From assembly GCA_021648285.1 (NCBI GenBank), contig JAKITC010000013.1, positions 1 to 50,046 of the forward strand: DNA of 50,046 bases, written 5' to 3'. The DNA is from Sulfurimonas sp. (lineage in GTDB: Bacteria; Campylobacterota; Campylobacteria; Campylobacterales; Sulfurimonadaceae). The notes under the pieces are model-generated. The model was not told the DNA's origin and made no database searches. It was given only the letters and a program-made list of their open reading frames with translations. How positions within the stretch are numbered: position 1 is the stretch's first letter; each line of letters starts with the position of its first letter. Positions 8,927 to 18,695 of this stretch are shown here, piece by piece. Both the position numbers and the translations under genes were made by a program.

Positions 8927-10083
8927 TGAAATTTTATGACAAACAAGAAATATTTTCTAAAGCTTTAAAAATCTACACAAGTGGAAAAGTTTTTGTAGAT
9001 TTTATAGAAGCTAGTGAACTTTTTCCTCTGGAGTTAAAGCTAAAGAAATTGAAACAGAGTGATTTGCAGAGCGACTTTTCTAGTGTTAGAGATGAGCGTA
9101 ACCTTTTACAAAAAGAGGGGTTAGAACTCGTCTATAAAGAGTTTAATTTTAAAACTTTGGGTACTCAGTTGCTTCCTATTGCTGTACTATTTCAAGATAG
9201 AGATGTATTTTTGCAGTTGATAAAAAAAACTCAAGAATTCAATCGTTTTGAAATATATTATGAAATGATAATTAAAAATTTTTTTAGCTTAAAAGAGATG
9301 CTATATGCAAAGCCATTTTTAGTGATAGAATATTATGATATTTGGGAGAGGCTTTTTAGTGTATGTAATTTTTTTATGCTAAATCCACGACCAAATATCT
9401 ATGTGCGAGAGCTTGGCATAGAAAATATTGATACAAAATTTATAGAAAAATATAAAAAAATACTAGATAAACTTTTTACTATCTTACTTGATGAAGATAG
9501 TATCAATAAGGAGATAATAACACTTTCAAACTATGGGTTTGAAAAAAAATATTATTTAAAATATCCGCTAGCAACTGTACGATTTAGGATACTTGATGGT
9601 TCGCAAACGATAGCAGGACTTAGTGATATCTCTCTAAATATAGATGAATTTAAAAATTTGCATCCTAAATGTAAGATTGTTTATATAGTGGAAAACAAGA
9701 TAACAACACTATCTTTTCCTCCCCTAAAAGATTCTATGGTTATCTTTGGAAATGGTTATGGGGTTGAAGTTTTAAAAGATGTAAATTGGCTTCATAATAA
9801 AAATATTTTTTATTGGGGAGATATAGATAGTGATGGTTTTGCTATCCTATCACAGGTTAGAGGATATTTTGAAAATACAGAATCCATCTTTATGAACAAA
9901 CAAACTATTGATGAATTTAGTCATTTTAGCATTGTGGCAAAAACTAAGATAAAAAAAGAGTTAAAAAATCTTACAGCAGATGAACAATTCGTATTTAATA
10001 AAGTTCAAGAAAATAATTTTAGGTTAGAGCAGGAAAAGATAAGTTTTAGCTACATTAAAAGAATCTTGACTAATAGGTTTTAA
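8923..10083 (+). CDS. jetD: Wadjet type I JetD (toprim-like nuclease, DUF3322/DUF2220)
   Basis: This is the nuclease subunit (386 aa). It has an N-terminal DUF3322 region, then a DUF2220 toprim fold with a conserved acidic residue in 'VYIVENKITTL' (Glu257) and 'WGDIDSDG' (Asp300, Asp302, Asp304), the metal-binding arrangement of topoisomerase VI/toprim enzymes. In characterised Wadjet systems JetD cleaves the plasmid after loop extrusion stalls. It overlaps jetC by 4 bp, with two consecutive ATG codons available (8923 and 8926). It is the last gene of the operon, 48 bp before thrS. Confidence 0.92.
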   Translation: MMKFYDKQEIFSKALKIYTSGKVFVDFIEASELFPLELKLKKLKQSDLQSDFSSVRDERNLLQKEGLELVYKEFNFKTLGTQLLPIAVLFQDRDVFLQLIKKTQEFNRFEIYYEMIIKNFFSLKEMLYAKPFLVIEYYDIWERLFSVCNFFMLNPRPNIYVRELGIENIDTKFIEKYKKILDKLFTILLDEDSINKEIITLSNYGFEKKYYLKYPLATVRFRILDGSQTIAGLSDISLNIDEFKNLHPKCKIVYIVENKITTLSFPPLKDSMVIFGNGYGVEVLKDVNWLHNKNIFYWGDIDSDGFAILSQVRGYFENTESIFMNKQTIDEFSHFSIVAKTKIKKELKNLTADEQFVFNKVQENNFRLEQEKISFSYIKRILTNRF

Positions 10084-10131
10084 AGTAATTTTTAGGCATT
10101 ATACAAAAAAATATTATGAGGATAATATATA

Positions 10132-11940
10132 GTGAACGCAATTGCAATAAAACACAATGATGAAATTATTGATCTACAAACTGCTAAAGAGCTTGGGTTT
10201 GAGGGTGAACAGATTCATCTTGATAACTCAGAGGACTCTTTAGAAGTACTTCGCCATTCAACAGCACATCTTATGGCTCAGGCTATAAAGTCTCTTTATC
10301 CAGATGCAAAGTTTTATGTTGGACCAACTGTAAAAGAGGGTTTTTACTATGACTTTAAGACTGAATCAGAAATAGGTGAGGGTGACTTAAAGAAAATTGA
10401 GAAGCAGATGTTATCATTTGCTAAGAAAAAGTATGAGATACAAAAGTATGAAATCTCTATGGATGAAGCAAAAGAAAAGTTTAAAGATGATCATTTAAAA
10501 CTTTCTGTAATGGAAAGAATTCCTAGTGACATAGTTTCTATCTATAAGCAGGGTGAATTTGAAGATCTTTGTCGTGGACCACATCTGCCAAATATAGGTC
10601 TTATCAGATACTTTAAACTAACTAAACTATCTGGTGCCTACTTAGGTGGGGATTCCAAGAACGAAATGTTGACTAGGATTTACGGGATTGCATTTGCAGA
10701 TAAAGAATCGCTAAAAGCGCATATGACAATGTTGGCAGAAGCTGAGAAACGCGATCATAGAAAAATTGGTGGTGAGATGAAGCTTTTTACTTTCCGTGAA
10801 GAAGTTGGAGCTGGTTTTCCTATCTGGCTTCCTGCTGGTGGAAGACTTCGTGCAAGATTAGAAAGCCTTCTTTTTAAAGCACATAGAAAACGTGGTTATC
10901 AGCCTGTTCGTGGACCGGAGATGCTTAAAAGCGACCTTTGGAAAACTTCAGGTCACTACCAAAACTATGGCGAGAACATGTACTTTACCTCAATTGACGA
11001 AGTAGAGTTTGGTGTTAAACCTATGAACTGTGTTGGTCATATTAAAGTATATGAAGATGAATTACACTCTTACCGTGATTTGCCGATAAAATATTTTGAG
11101 TATGGTGTTGTTCACCGTCATGAGTTTACCGGTGCGTTGCATGGTCTGTTCAGAGTTCGTGAATTTACTCAGGATGATGCACATATTTTCTGCAGAGTAG
11201 ATCAAATAGAAGAACAAATCATTGAAGTTGTAGATTTTGTAGATAAAATCATGTCAACATTTGAGTTTGATTATGAGATGATGGTCTCAACTAAACCTGA
11301 AAAAGCAGTTGGAAGTGATGAGGTGTGGGAAGTTTCTACACAGGCGCTAAAAAATGCAATGGACAAAAACAGCCTTCCTTATGAAATTGATGAGGGTGGT
11401 GGAGCTTTCTATGGTCCAAAAATTGATATCAAAATAACTGATGCAATCGGACGTGAGTGGCAATGTGGTACAATACAGTTAGACTTTAACTTACCAGAGC
11501 GTTTTAAACTTGAATATAACGGTGAAGAGAATGATAAAATTCAGCCAGTTATGATTCACAGAGCAATTTTAGGTTCGTTTGAGCGTTTTATTGGTATATT
11601 AACGGAACATTATGCTGGGGAATTTCCAATGTTTATCGCTCCAACGCAGATTGCGATAGTTCCAATCGCAGATACTCATCATGAGTATGCAAAGGAATTA
11701 GCGGATAAACTTATCGATATAAATGCCGATAGTGAAATATATTCTAAAAATGATTCTTTAAACAAAAGAATTAGAACAGCAGAAAAAACAAAAGTTCCTA
11801 TGCTTGTTATCATAGGTGATGAAGAGGTTGAAGGTAAAACTGTTGCAATTCGCGATAGAAGAACTAGAGAGCAATATAACTTAAGCCAAGAGGATTTCTT
11901 GAAGCTTATACAAACTAAAATAAATGAGGTAAATTTTTGA
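10132..11940 (+). CDS. thrS: Threonyl-tRNA synthetase
   Basis: This enzyme charges tRNA-Thr. Of 602 aa, the editing domain has '[10 protein letters not shown]' (from residue 42), and the class II catalytic core has the zinc cysteine in '[10 protein letters not shown]' and motif 2 around '[20 protein letters not shown]'. The C-terminal anticodon-binding domain begins near '[14 protein letters not shown]'. The N-terminus is about 30 residues shorter than in E. coli, so the TGS domain is reduced, which is usual in Campylobacterota. The start codon is GTG with a GAGGA box upstream. The stop overlaps the infC start, so thrS-infC form an operon. Confidence 0.97.
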   Translation: MNAIAIKHNDEIIDLQTAKELGFEGEQIHLDNSEDSLEVLRHSTAHLMAQAIKSLYPDAKFYVGPTVKEGFYYDFKTESEIGEGDLKKIEKQMLSFAKKKYEIQKYEISMDEAKEKFKDDHLKLSVMERIPSDIVSIYKQGEFEDLCRGPHLPNIGLIRYFKLTKLSGAYLGGDSKNEMLTRIYGIAFADKESLKAHMTMLAEAEKRDHRKIGGEMKLFTFREEVGAGFPIWLPAGGRLRARLESLLFKAHRKRGYQPVRGPEMLKSDLWKTSGHYQNYGENMYFTSIDEVEFGVKPMNCVGHIKVYEDELHSYRDLPIKYFEYGVVHRHEFTGALHGLFRVREFTQDDAHIFCRVDQIEEQIIEVVDFVDKIMSTFEFDYEMMVSTKPEKAVGSDEVWEVSTQALKNAMDKNSLPYEIDEGGGAFYGPKIDIKITDAIGREWQCGTIQLDFNLPERFKLEYNGEENDKIQPVMIHRAILGSFERFIGILTEHYAGEFPMFIAPTQIAIVPIADTHHEYAKELADKLIDINADSEIYSKNDSLNKRIRTAEKTKVPMLVIIGDEEVEGKTVAIRDRRTREQYNLSQEDFLKLIQTKINEVNF

Positions 11941-12452
11941 GTAAAAAAGACCGTGTCATAATGAATGACGATATCCGTGTTGATGAATTGCGTTGTAATG
12001 TAGATGGGGGAGAGTCTTTAGGAATTATTTCTACTGATGAAGCTATGAGTAAAGCAAATGAATTGGGTTTAGATTTAGTTCTTATAGCTCCAACTGCAAA
12101 ACCACCAGTTGCTAAGATCATGGACTACGGTAAATACAGATACCAAGAAGAGAAAAAACAAAAAGAGCAAAGAAAAAATCAGGTTAAAATCGTTGTAAAA
12201 GAGATAAAACTATCTGTTAAAATCGCTGAAAATGATGTAGCCTACAAAGTTAAACACGCAAGAGAGTTCTTAGAAAAAGGCTTTCATGTAAAATTTCGTG
12301 TATTCTTAAGAGGTCGTGAAATGGCTAATCCAGAAGCTGGTAGAGAAGTTCTTTTAAGAGTTTGGCCAATGGTTGAAGATATTGGAACTATGGAAAAACC
12401 GCCTAGGTTTGAAGGCCGTTACTACAACATGTATGTTCTTCCTCAAAAGTAG
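11937..12452 (+). CDS. infC: Translation initiation factor IF-3
   Basis: IF-3 (171 aa) binds the 30S subunit and proofreads start-codon choice. N- and C-domains are both recognisable ('[21 protein letters not shown]', '[16 protein letters not shown]', '[11 protein letters not shown]'). The probable start is a TTG that overlaps the thrS stop (TTGA), with GAGGT 6 bp upstream. Rare start codons on infC are a known autoregulatory device, since IF-3 rejects them. The usual partners rpmI and rplT do not follow; a terminator does. Confidence 0.95.
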   Translation: MSKKDRVIMNDDIRVDELRCNVDGGESLGIISTDEAMSKANELGLDLVLIAPTAKPPVAKIMDYGKYRYQEEKKQKEQRKNQVKIVVKEIKLSVKIAENDVAYKVKHAREFLEKGFHVKFRVFLRGREMANPEAGREVLLRVWPMVEDIGTMEKPPRFEGRYYNMYVLPQK

Positions 12453-12484
12453 CTAATAGCGATTGCGTAGCAAATTTTCTTTAG

Positions 12485-12510
12485 AAAAGTAGTTTTTATA
12501 CTACTTTTTT
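12485..12510 (+). terminator. Rho-independent terminator after infC
   Basis: AAAAGTAG (12485-12492) pairs with CTACTTTT (12501-12508) across an 8-nt T/A loop and runs into further T residues. It ends the thrS-infC unit. Confidence 0.75.
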
Positions 12511-12549
12511 GAGATTTTAAAATCTACTCAAGTGGATAAAGGTTCTTGT

Positions 12550-13143
12550 ATGAACTTTCTTAAAATACATTCACTTCCATTTTTCTTATTACTAACTTCT
12601 TTATTGTTGGCACTATCTTCAGAACTTACTACAGCATATTTGCGTTATGAGCGTAGTTCTATAATAGATGGTGAGTTATGGAGACTTTTAAGTGCCCATT
12701 TAGTTCATGCAGGGTGGGAACATCTCTGGATTAACCTTTTTGCTCTAATTATCATATGGGTACTCTTTAAAAATTTTCTCAGTACTTTTCTTTGGTGGTT
12801 ACTTACACTACTAAGCACTCTTTATATATCCATATCTTTTTTTATCTTTATGAATCAGCTGGAGTGGTATGTCGGATTATCCGGAGTTTTACACAGTATG
12901 ATGGTTTTTGGCTCTATTGCCGGATTGATTTACAAAAGAAAAGAGTTTGCTTTGCTTCTGTTGTTTATATTTGCAAAGGTTCTGTTTGAACAATTTTACG
13001 GAAGCTTTTCTTCTGATATTATCATGGCTGATAGTGCTGTAATTGTTAATGCTCATATGTATGGCGTAATTATAGGTGCGATTATTGGTGTTGTTTTGTG
13101 GGTGTTAAATAGATACAGACTAATTAAGCATAAAGCAGATTAG
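12550..13143 (+). CDS. Rhombosortase-type rhomboid protease
   Basis: This is an intramembrane serine protease of 197 aa with about six membrane segments. The active-site serine lies in GLSG (109-112, Ser111) and the catalytic histidine in 'NAHMYG' (His169). An N-terminal 'LSAHLVHAGWEHLWIN' is the HxxH...HLxxN box of rhombosortases. These enzymes process proteins with a GlyGly-CTERM tail, and the next gene (convergent, 11 bp away) encodes exactly such a tail. An ATG at 12550 with AAAGG upstream is preferred over the in-frame GTG at 12532. Rhombosortase rather than general rhomboid is inferred from the motif and context. Confidence 0.85.
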   Translation: MNFLKIHSLPFFLLLTSLLLALSSELTTAYLRYERSSIIDGELWRLLSAHLVHAGWEHLWINLFALIIIWVLFKNFLSTFLWWLLTLLSTLYISISFFIFMNQLEWYVGLSGVLHSMMVFGSIAGLIYKRKEFALLLLFIFAKVLFEQFYGSFSSDIIMADSAVIVNAHMYGVIIGAIIGVVLWVLNRYRLIKHKAD

Positions 13144-13154
13144 TCTGTAATATT

Positions 13155-15803
13155 TTATTTACGACGAGCTAGAAGAGTTCCCATACTAAATAGTCCTAAG
13201 ACTAACAGTGAGTATAAACTAAATGAACCTCCACCGCCGCCACTAGAGCCAAGTGCAATAAAACCACCGAAAACACCACCTGGATCTTTTACTTCAGCAT
13301 TAGCAAGTCCATCTGCATCATTATCTCCACCATCTTGAATTGTAAGCTGTATACAATCATGACCAGTAGTAAGCCCAACTGTATATGTATCTGACCCAGG
13401 AGCTGGACAAGCACCAGCGGTAGAAGCTGCTGAGTGAACGGCATTATCAGCGTCAATCACAAAGTCACTCCAAGTAGAGGTATTTGAGTCATATTTTTTA
13501 TAAGTGGCACCAGCTGGTATGCTAGCACCATCTTGAAGTAAAAATGCAACTTTAACACTTTGCCCAACAGATTCTAATCCAAGTATATCAAAGTCATATA
13601 ATCCACCTACACTTGTAGAGCCATCAAATAGACCACCTACTCCACTATCTCCTGAAGCATTAAGCTCAGCAGTTGTAATGATTCCATCATCTGAACCTAC
13701 TGTAAATGCAGTTGTACCAATATTTATCTCAAGACCCTCTTCCGTAGTAATAACAGTAGTTCCTGTTCCTATCACATTGTTTAAAGCATTATTATCAAGA
13801 TAATCCGGAATACCGTCTTCATCCAAATCTGAATAACCTTCAACATCGTCATTGATACCATCACCATCTGTGTCAGTTACAGTAAGTGTTGGATAAGTCT
13901 CCGGTACTTGCAATAGCAGCTTGTTTGTAATCAATAATCCACCAACATCTGTTACTGTTACTTCTATGATATAAATTCCGGGAGCAAATCCATTCGGATT
14001 AAACGATATTTTTGAATTATACCAGCTAGTTATATTGTAAGCTTCATCCAATAAGTTATTTAATATTTCAGTACTTGTTTGACTCCAGTCATATGTAAGA
14101 GTGTCAGGAGTGTCATCAGTATCATAGTCCTTTGCAATCGCAGATATAATAACAGCACTACTATCGTTATCCATTATACGGATAGGTTTATCATGTTGCT
14201 GAGCACTTACTCTTAGAAGTGGATTACCGTTTACTCTTACAAACTTCATGGCATCTGCTGTCATAGCCAAACCGTCGTTGGACTCCTGTCTTATGTAATT
14301 ACTCTCATCATCTAAGAAGTTGTAAGTTCCTATATAGTTCCACTGCCCCGGATTGACCTTTTGATCTTTTATAACCTCGTACGTGCCATCGGCTGCATAG
14401 GTTGTATATTTTACACTGTTACCATTTTCATTCCAGAACCCGTATACCTCATACTTTCCGGTTGTGGAAATTTCAGGTTGCCATATACCGTATCCCGTAT
14501 CAAAATCTAGTATATTGTATCTGTATCCAGGTCCGAAGTAGGTGACATCAGCAGGAAGACGTCCCCATGATGCTCCTGCCGTATTTACCGCAAAACGGAA
14601 GCTATGGACATTATATAGTGCCACATTGTTCGTATCAAGATATATGGTATCGCTTCCATCTTTTGGAAATAGATAAGTCTCATCCGTCACACTTTGCCCA
14701 TCAGTATCTACTGCTGTAACAGGAAGCTTATAGCTGATGTCTGAGAGACCACTAATCATTGTACGGTCTATAGTATAATGGTATGTCTGTTTCCCTACAG
14801 AGGTCATCGCAACAACACCGCCACCGATTGGTGTCAAGTCCAGTGTTACGGAACTAATATTACTGTCATAATCCCGTGCCGTGATGTAAACTTCTGCATC
14901 TTCTGTCCCATCATTCATTACCCAGCGTTTCTCTTCAAATCTGCTAAGAATTTTTGGACCAGTAAAGTGGTCAATATCCATATCGCCATCCTGGTCATGA
15001 CAATTCTTACATATTCCATTTTCGAGAATCCCTGCTCGATCCGTCCCCTCTATGTAAAGGTTACTCTGCTCTACGAGTAGTGGTTTGCCAGAATCTTTTG
15101 GAGAAGTAGCCGCATCAAAAGTAGTGGTACCTGCTGCAATGGAATCATAATCACTATTGTAACCCGTAACTCCAGAAAGACTGGCATTAATTTCCAGGGT
15201 GCTATAATCGCTGTCACCATTATCTACAATAACTGTCTCATTAATGCTAACAAACTGAACAGCATCTGCTATAACTGTTCCATCAGTACCTTTGTCATTT
15301 AACATTACATAGCTCATATTATTGTCACTGAAATTATATGTTCCCAAAGAAACCCAGGTATCGGGAGTACTGTTTTGGTCAACTATAACTGTTGTTGAAA
15401 AAATATCAGTACTTTTTATCGTAAAAGGAGCATTTGTAGCTGCACCGGCAACTGCTGGCCAGCGAGCAAACACTTCATAACTTCCACCTTGAAGAACCGG
15501 TTTCCATGTTGCTTTTACATACACCTCATAAGCATGTGCAAACATCGGTTTTTTATTTGATGTGTATGGACTGCTTACTAGGTTACCGTCTCTGAACATG
15601 TGTGGCTTGGTGGAGCCGTGAACATTATGACAGTTAATACAACGTGGATCACTGTCAACGATGCCATCCCAGTCACTGTCTCCACCATTTGTCAAAGAAT
15701 CAGAAATACCCATGTGATAAGCATGTAGATTGTTATTACCAGTAGTGGCATTTTTATAATTGGTTTGTACAACCTTATCTGCCCTTTCCCATATAAGCTC
15801 CAT
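13155..15803 (-). CDS. Surface multiheme cytochrome, C-terminal part with GlyGly-CTERM
   Basis: This is the C-terminal two thirds of a gene whose N-terminal part is 15885-17273. The frame is open upstream of this ATG through a further heme motif (CARCH, just before Met1) to a run of seven Gs. Within it are heme motifs CINCH (55-59) and CKNCH (about 265). At least two golvesin-like beta domains ('GGSYEVFARWP', 'GKYEVYGFWNENGNS' with 'ADAVQFV' and 'ADAMKFV') precede an Ig/PKD-like domain. A TSP3-like calcium repeat ('DTDGDGINDDVEGYSDLDED') and a choice-of-anchor type domain follow. The tail is glycine-rich SSGGGGGS, a hydrophobic helix and ARRK, a GlyGly-CTERM sorting signal. It is probably exported and exposed at the cell surface, handling electrons outside the cell. 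Confidence 0.8.
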   Translation of the reverse strand: MELIWERADKVVQTNYKNATTGNNNLHAYHMGISDSLTNGGDSDWDGIVDSDPRCINCHNVHGSTKPHMFRDGNLVSSPYTSNKKPMFAHAYEVYVKATWKPVLQGGSYEVFARWPAVAGAATNAPFTIKSTDIFSTTVIVDQNSTPDTWVSLGTYNFSDNNMSYVMLNDKGTDGTVIADAVQFVSINETVIVDNGDSDYSTLEINASLSGVTGYNSDYDSIAAGTTTFDAATSPKDSGKPLLVEQSNLYIEGTDRAGILENGICKNCHDQDGDMDIDHFTGPKILSRFEEKRWVMNDGTEDAEVYITARDYDSNISSVTLDLTPIGGGVVAMTSVGKQTYHYTIDRTMISGLSDISYKLPVTAVDTDGQSVTDETYLFPKDGSDTIYLDTNNVALYNVHSFRFAVNTAGASWGRLPADVTYFGPGYRYNILDFDTGYGIWQPEISTTGKYEVYGFWNENGNSVKYTTYAADGTYEVIKDQKVNPGQWNYIGTYNFLDDESNYIRQESNDGLAMTADAMKFVRVNGNPLLRVSAQQHDKPIRIMDNDSSAVIISAIAKDYDTDDTPDTLTYDWSQTSTEILNNLLDEAYNITSWYNSKISFNPNGFAPGIYIIEVTVTDVGGLLITNKLLLQVPETYPTLTVTDTDGDGINDDVEGYSDLDEDGIPDYLDNNALNNVIGTGTTVITTEEGLEINIGTTAFTVGSDDGIITTAELNASGDSGVGGLFDGSTSVGGLYDFDILGLESVGQSVKVAFLLQDGASIPAGATYKKYDSNTSTWSDFVIDADNAVHSAASTAGACPAPGSDTYTVGLTTGHDCIQLTIQDGGDNDADGLANAEVKDPGGVFGGFIALGSSGGGGGSFSLYSLLVLGLFSMGTLLARRK

Positions 15804-15884
15804 GTCATGACAACGCGCACAAAGGGATGCACCATCTATTGGGTCTTTGGTTTGTAAACGGTAACTATCCCCCCCACGGGTTCA

Positions 15885-17273
15885 CTACATTATATCTGCC
15901 TGAACCCATATTATGTGTTCTGTCATCATAATCGATATGTTTTTTGGTAGGGTCATGGCACTCTGTACACCACTTACTCCATGACCAGTTGCATAAAATC
16001 CCCATGTTTTGTTGTCACCTGCAATCATTGGGGCTATGACTACTTTATCTCCACTACCCGCTTGAGGTTCTATTTTTATTGCTCCAATATCAAAACCACA
16101 ATTAATTGCATCTTTTTGAACTTTTAGTTGAGCTGAACCTGCAGCAATATCAAAAGTTGCCATCTCACTAAATTCAGGAGAATAACCTCTTTGCTCATAA
16201 TATTTAAGTGTAGTTCCATTTACATCAGTTACAGAGATAAGCAGTGGTTTTTTTCCATCTAGTGTATTACAATTGGAATAGTCCACATCCCACTGTGTAG
16301 AGAATTTATAGCTGCCACCGATCGTAATATTAAAGTCCATAGTCATCCAGTCCGATCTTCCCTCTGCATTATTCCATGAATTTGCACGCATATGGTCAAC
16401 CGGAGCTGCTGCTGCTCTATCCGACCAATATCCAATCGGATTAAAAGTAAATGCTACTGTTCTATAATCTATTGTCTGAGGAGCGGCAACACTTTCAGGT
16501 GGAGAATCGTAGTGGGTCGTAGAGGGTCTGTCATCATGACATGTAACACACCACTTCTCTTTACCTGCTTTTAATGTATAGCCGTCACTTTCGTAGATAC
16601 CTGTTCTAAAGTTAGCTTTGGCGCCAGTTGTAGCAAGCATAAGTGCTTCAGACTCAACACCACCTGGATATGCTCCCCAAGGACTATGACAGTTATCACA
16701 GGCCGTTGTTGTTGCTAGGGTATTTCCGTCTCTAAAAACAGGACTAAAAGGGACACTATTGGAAAATTGATAATTTGGATCTGTGTCAATTGGAGGAGTA
16801 TGACAAACAGCACAATCAGTAATAAGTGGACCTTTGCCACGATAATCTAGATGTGTTCTATGGGCTTGCTCGACGGGAGGTGCAAATTCATTACTGTGAA
16901 GATGACATGCTGTACATCTTTTTCCATCAAAATGTGCAGTATTATCGTGTCCATCATTGTTATGATGATTATTTACTGTATGACATACTTCACAAATACC
17001 ATTATAAAGTATATCCCCATCAGCAAAATCAGAAATATTACCATCAGTATGTGATCTGTCTAAGAAGACAACCTCTTTGGAACCGCTGTTGGGAGTTTGT
17101 ACGACACTTCGAATTCCTCTGAGATTGGTGGAAGGAATAAAATTGGTAAGATAATCCATATCATGACAGACACCACAGTTTTGAACATGGTGAAATGTAT
17201 CTTCCGATGAAGCTGTTTGAATAAAAATAAAGTTTAAAAAGAAGATTAAAATTATTGTTTGTATCTTTTTCAT
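15885..17273 (-). CDS. Surface multiheme cytochrome, N-terminal part
   Basis: A signal peptide (1-23, ending TASSE) is followed by six c-type heme motifs: CGVCH (33), CEVCH (94), CTACH (120), CAVCH (154), CDNCH (192) and CVTCH (242). A beta-rich domain with 'FDIGAIKIEP' follows. After 'FYATGHGV' the frame is lost; the next frame continues with KWCTECHDPTKK (a seventh heme) up to a seven-G run that restores the original frame into the downstream part. The two annotated parts are thus one gene of about 1372 codons and ten hemes with two compensating indels (near 15975 and in the C run 15869-15875). The start has an AGGGGAC box and a -10 at 17290. Confidence 0.82.
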   Translation of the reverse strand: MKKIQTIILIFFLNFIFIQTASSEDTFHHVQNCGVCHDMDYLTNFIPSTNLRGIRSVVQTPNSGSKEVVFLDRSHTDGNISDFADGDILYNGICEVCHTVNNHHNNDGHDNTAHFDGKRCTACHLHSNEFAPPVEQAHRTHLDYRGKGPLITDCAVCHTPPIDTDPNYQFSNSVPFSPVFRDGNTLATTTACDNCHSPWGAYPGGVESEALMLATTGAKANFRTGIYESDGYTLKAGKEKWCVTCHDDRPSTTHYDSPPESVAAPQTIDYRTVAFTFNPIGYWSDRAAAAPVDHMRANSWNNAEGRSDWMTMDFNITIGGSYKFSTQWDVDYSNCNTLDGKKPLLISVTDVNGTTLKYYEQRGYSPEFSEMATFDIAAGSAQLKVQKDAINCGFDIGAIKIEPQAGSGDKVVIAPMIAGDNKTWGFYATGHGVSGVQSAMTLPKNISIMMTEHIIWVQADIM

Positions 17274-17289
17274 AGCTTGTCCCCTAACT

Positions 17290-17295
17290 ATTATA
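17290..17295 (-). promoter_or_regulatory. Probable -10 box of the multiheme cytochrome gene
   Basis: The complement reads ACTATAATAG: a TATAAT 17 bp upstream of the ATG at 17273, leaving a very short leader that contains the AGGGG ribosome binding site. Confidence 0.5.
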
Positions 17296-17361
17296 GTATT
17301 TTGTTATATTATATTATATAATACATTAAAAAAGTTTAGGGTTAAGATTTAGCTAAGTTAA

Positions 17362-18675
17362 TTAAGAGATTTTGGCTTTTATAGCATCCTCTTCTATGGC
17401 ATCAGTTACATATTTAATAACAACTATTTTTTCGCTATCGTTTATGTACCACTCTGCTATATGCTCATTTTCAAGATTTTGAAGCTTAGATATATCTACG
17501 CTGTCTTGAGGAAGATACAGGTGAGAGTGTTTAGTTGGATTCTGAAGTTTTAAAGTCCATAAAAGCCACAAAGTTGCAATAACTGCTACTGAGATACCTA
17601 TTGTTTCTCTATCGCTTATACCCCATAATAGTCCTGCTGATGTACCACCTATAAAGGTGGCAAAATATGCAACAGAGTTTGAAATTCCTAAAGCTGCACC
17701 TTTTTGATGTACTTTTGCAAATTTAGTAATCATTGACTGAACAAGAGGCTCCATCATATTAAATGCTATGAAAAACATTACAACACCAACTATGAAAACA
17801 GTGCTAGAAGTTGTAAGTCCCATTATTAAAAATGAGCCGATAAAAAGTACAATAGAGAGTAAAAATATCTGTTTTGATTTATTGTATTTTTCACCAAATA
17901 CTGCTGCCGGACCCATAGCGACTAAACCAAAAATCATAGCGGGCAGGTAAGCCATATATAAATCACTTTTTTCCCAAGCAAAATCTGTGCTGGTAAGGAT
18001 TATAGGAATAAGGACAAAAGCGATAGTCATAAGACCTTTTTGCATGGCATTGATGACAATCATATTTAAAAGATTAGGGTCTTTTAAAATATCAGCAGTG
18101 CTTGCTGTTGCATGATATGTATGTTTAATTTTAGGAGGAGTAGGAACTTTAGTAAACAGAAGTACTATAGCAAGCACTGCTAAAACAGCTGTAATAATAA
18201 ATAGAGAGGCAACTCCGTATTTTGCACCTATAACAGGACCAAGACCCATAGCAAGAGCGAAACTCATTGCAATTGAGCCTCCCATGATTGCCATAGCTTT
18301 ACCGCGAATCTCTTCTGCAACAAGATCTGAAATCATAGCTGTAATAACTGCACCGATAGCACCGGCACCTTGAAGAAATCTACCAATCATTAGCGTGTAT
18401 ATATCAGTTGAATATGCACATATGACAGAGCCAACTAGAAATATTAGAAGACCGACCAAGAGAGTTGGTTTTCTACCTATTTTATCACTCATCGTTCCAA
18501 ACGGAACTTGAAAGATTGCTTGAGTCAGTGCATAACCACCAACAACTATACCGACTAAAAGAGGAGTAGAACCTTCAAGTTCTAGAGCGTAAATCGAAAT
18601 AACCGGTAAAACTAAAAATAGACCTAAAAATCTAAGTGATAGAATTGCTGAGAGGGGAAAGACTTTTTTAAACAT
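17362..18675 (-). CDS. MFS transporter (YajR/drug-efflux type)
   Basis: A 12-helix major facilitator protein (437 aa) of the inner membrane. The loop 2-3 signature 'GTMSDKIGRKPTL' and the motif 'GRFLQGAGAIGAVITAMISDL' in helices 4-5 mark the proton-antiporter drug-resistance subgroup. A soluble C-terminal tail of about 65 residues ('DSVDISKLQNLENEHIAEWY') resembles the small YAM/ferredoxin-like domain of YajR. The substrate is unknown. It is transcribed alone from a -10 box at 18690-18695, with the multiheme cytochrome gene 88 bp downstream on the same strand. Confidence 0.88.
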   Translation of the reverse strand: MFKKVFPLSAILSLRFLGLFLVLPVISIYALELEGSTPLLVGIVVGGYALTQAIFQVPFGTMSDKIGRKPTLLVGLLIFLVGSVICAYSTDIYTLMIGRFLQGAGAIGAVITAMISDLVAEEIRGKAMAIMGGSIAMSFALAMGLGPVIGAKYGVASLFIITAVLAVLAIVLLFTKVPTPPKIKHTYHATASTADILKDPNLLNMIVINAMQKGLMTIAFVLIPIILTSTDFAWEKSDLYMAYLPAMIFGLVAMGPAAVFGEKYNKSKQIFLLSIVLFIGSFLIMGLTTSSTVFIVGVVMFFIAFNMMEPLVQSMITKFAKVHQKGAALGISNSVAYFATFIGGTSAGLLWGISDRETIGISVAVIATLWLLWTLKLQNPTKHSHLYLPQDSVDISKLQNLENEHIAEWYINDSEKIVVIKYVTDAIEEDAIKAKIS

Positions 18676-18689
18676 TATGTACCTTAAAT

Positions 18690-18695
18690 ATTATA
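18690..18695 (-). promoter_or_regulatory. Probable -10 box of the MFS gene
   Basis: The complement reads CCATTATATAATATTT. TATAAT ends about 15 bp before the ATG at 18675. rdgB diverges on the other side of this 108-bp gap. Confidence 0.45.

Noticed and set aside
13155..17273. Two separate cytochrome genes
   Set aside because: The second lacks a signal peptide and start signals, its frame stays open upstream through a CARCH heme motif, and the gap is coding in a shifted frame with another heme motif, so one gene is more likely.
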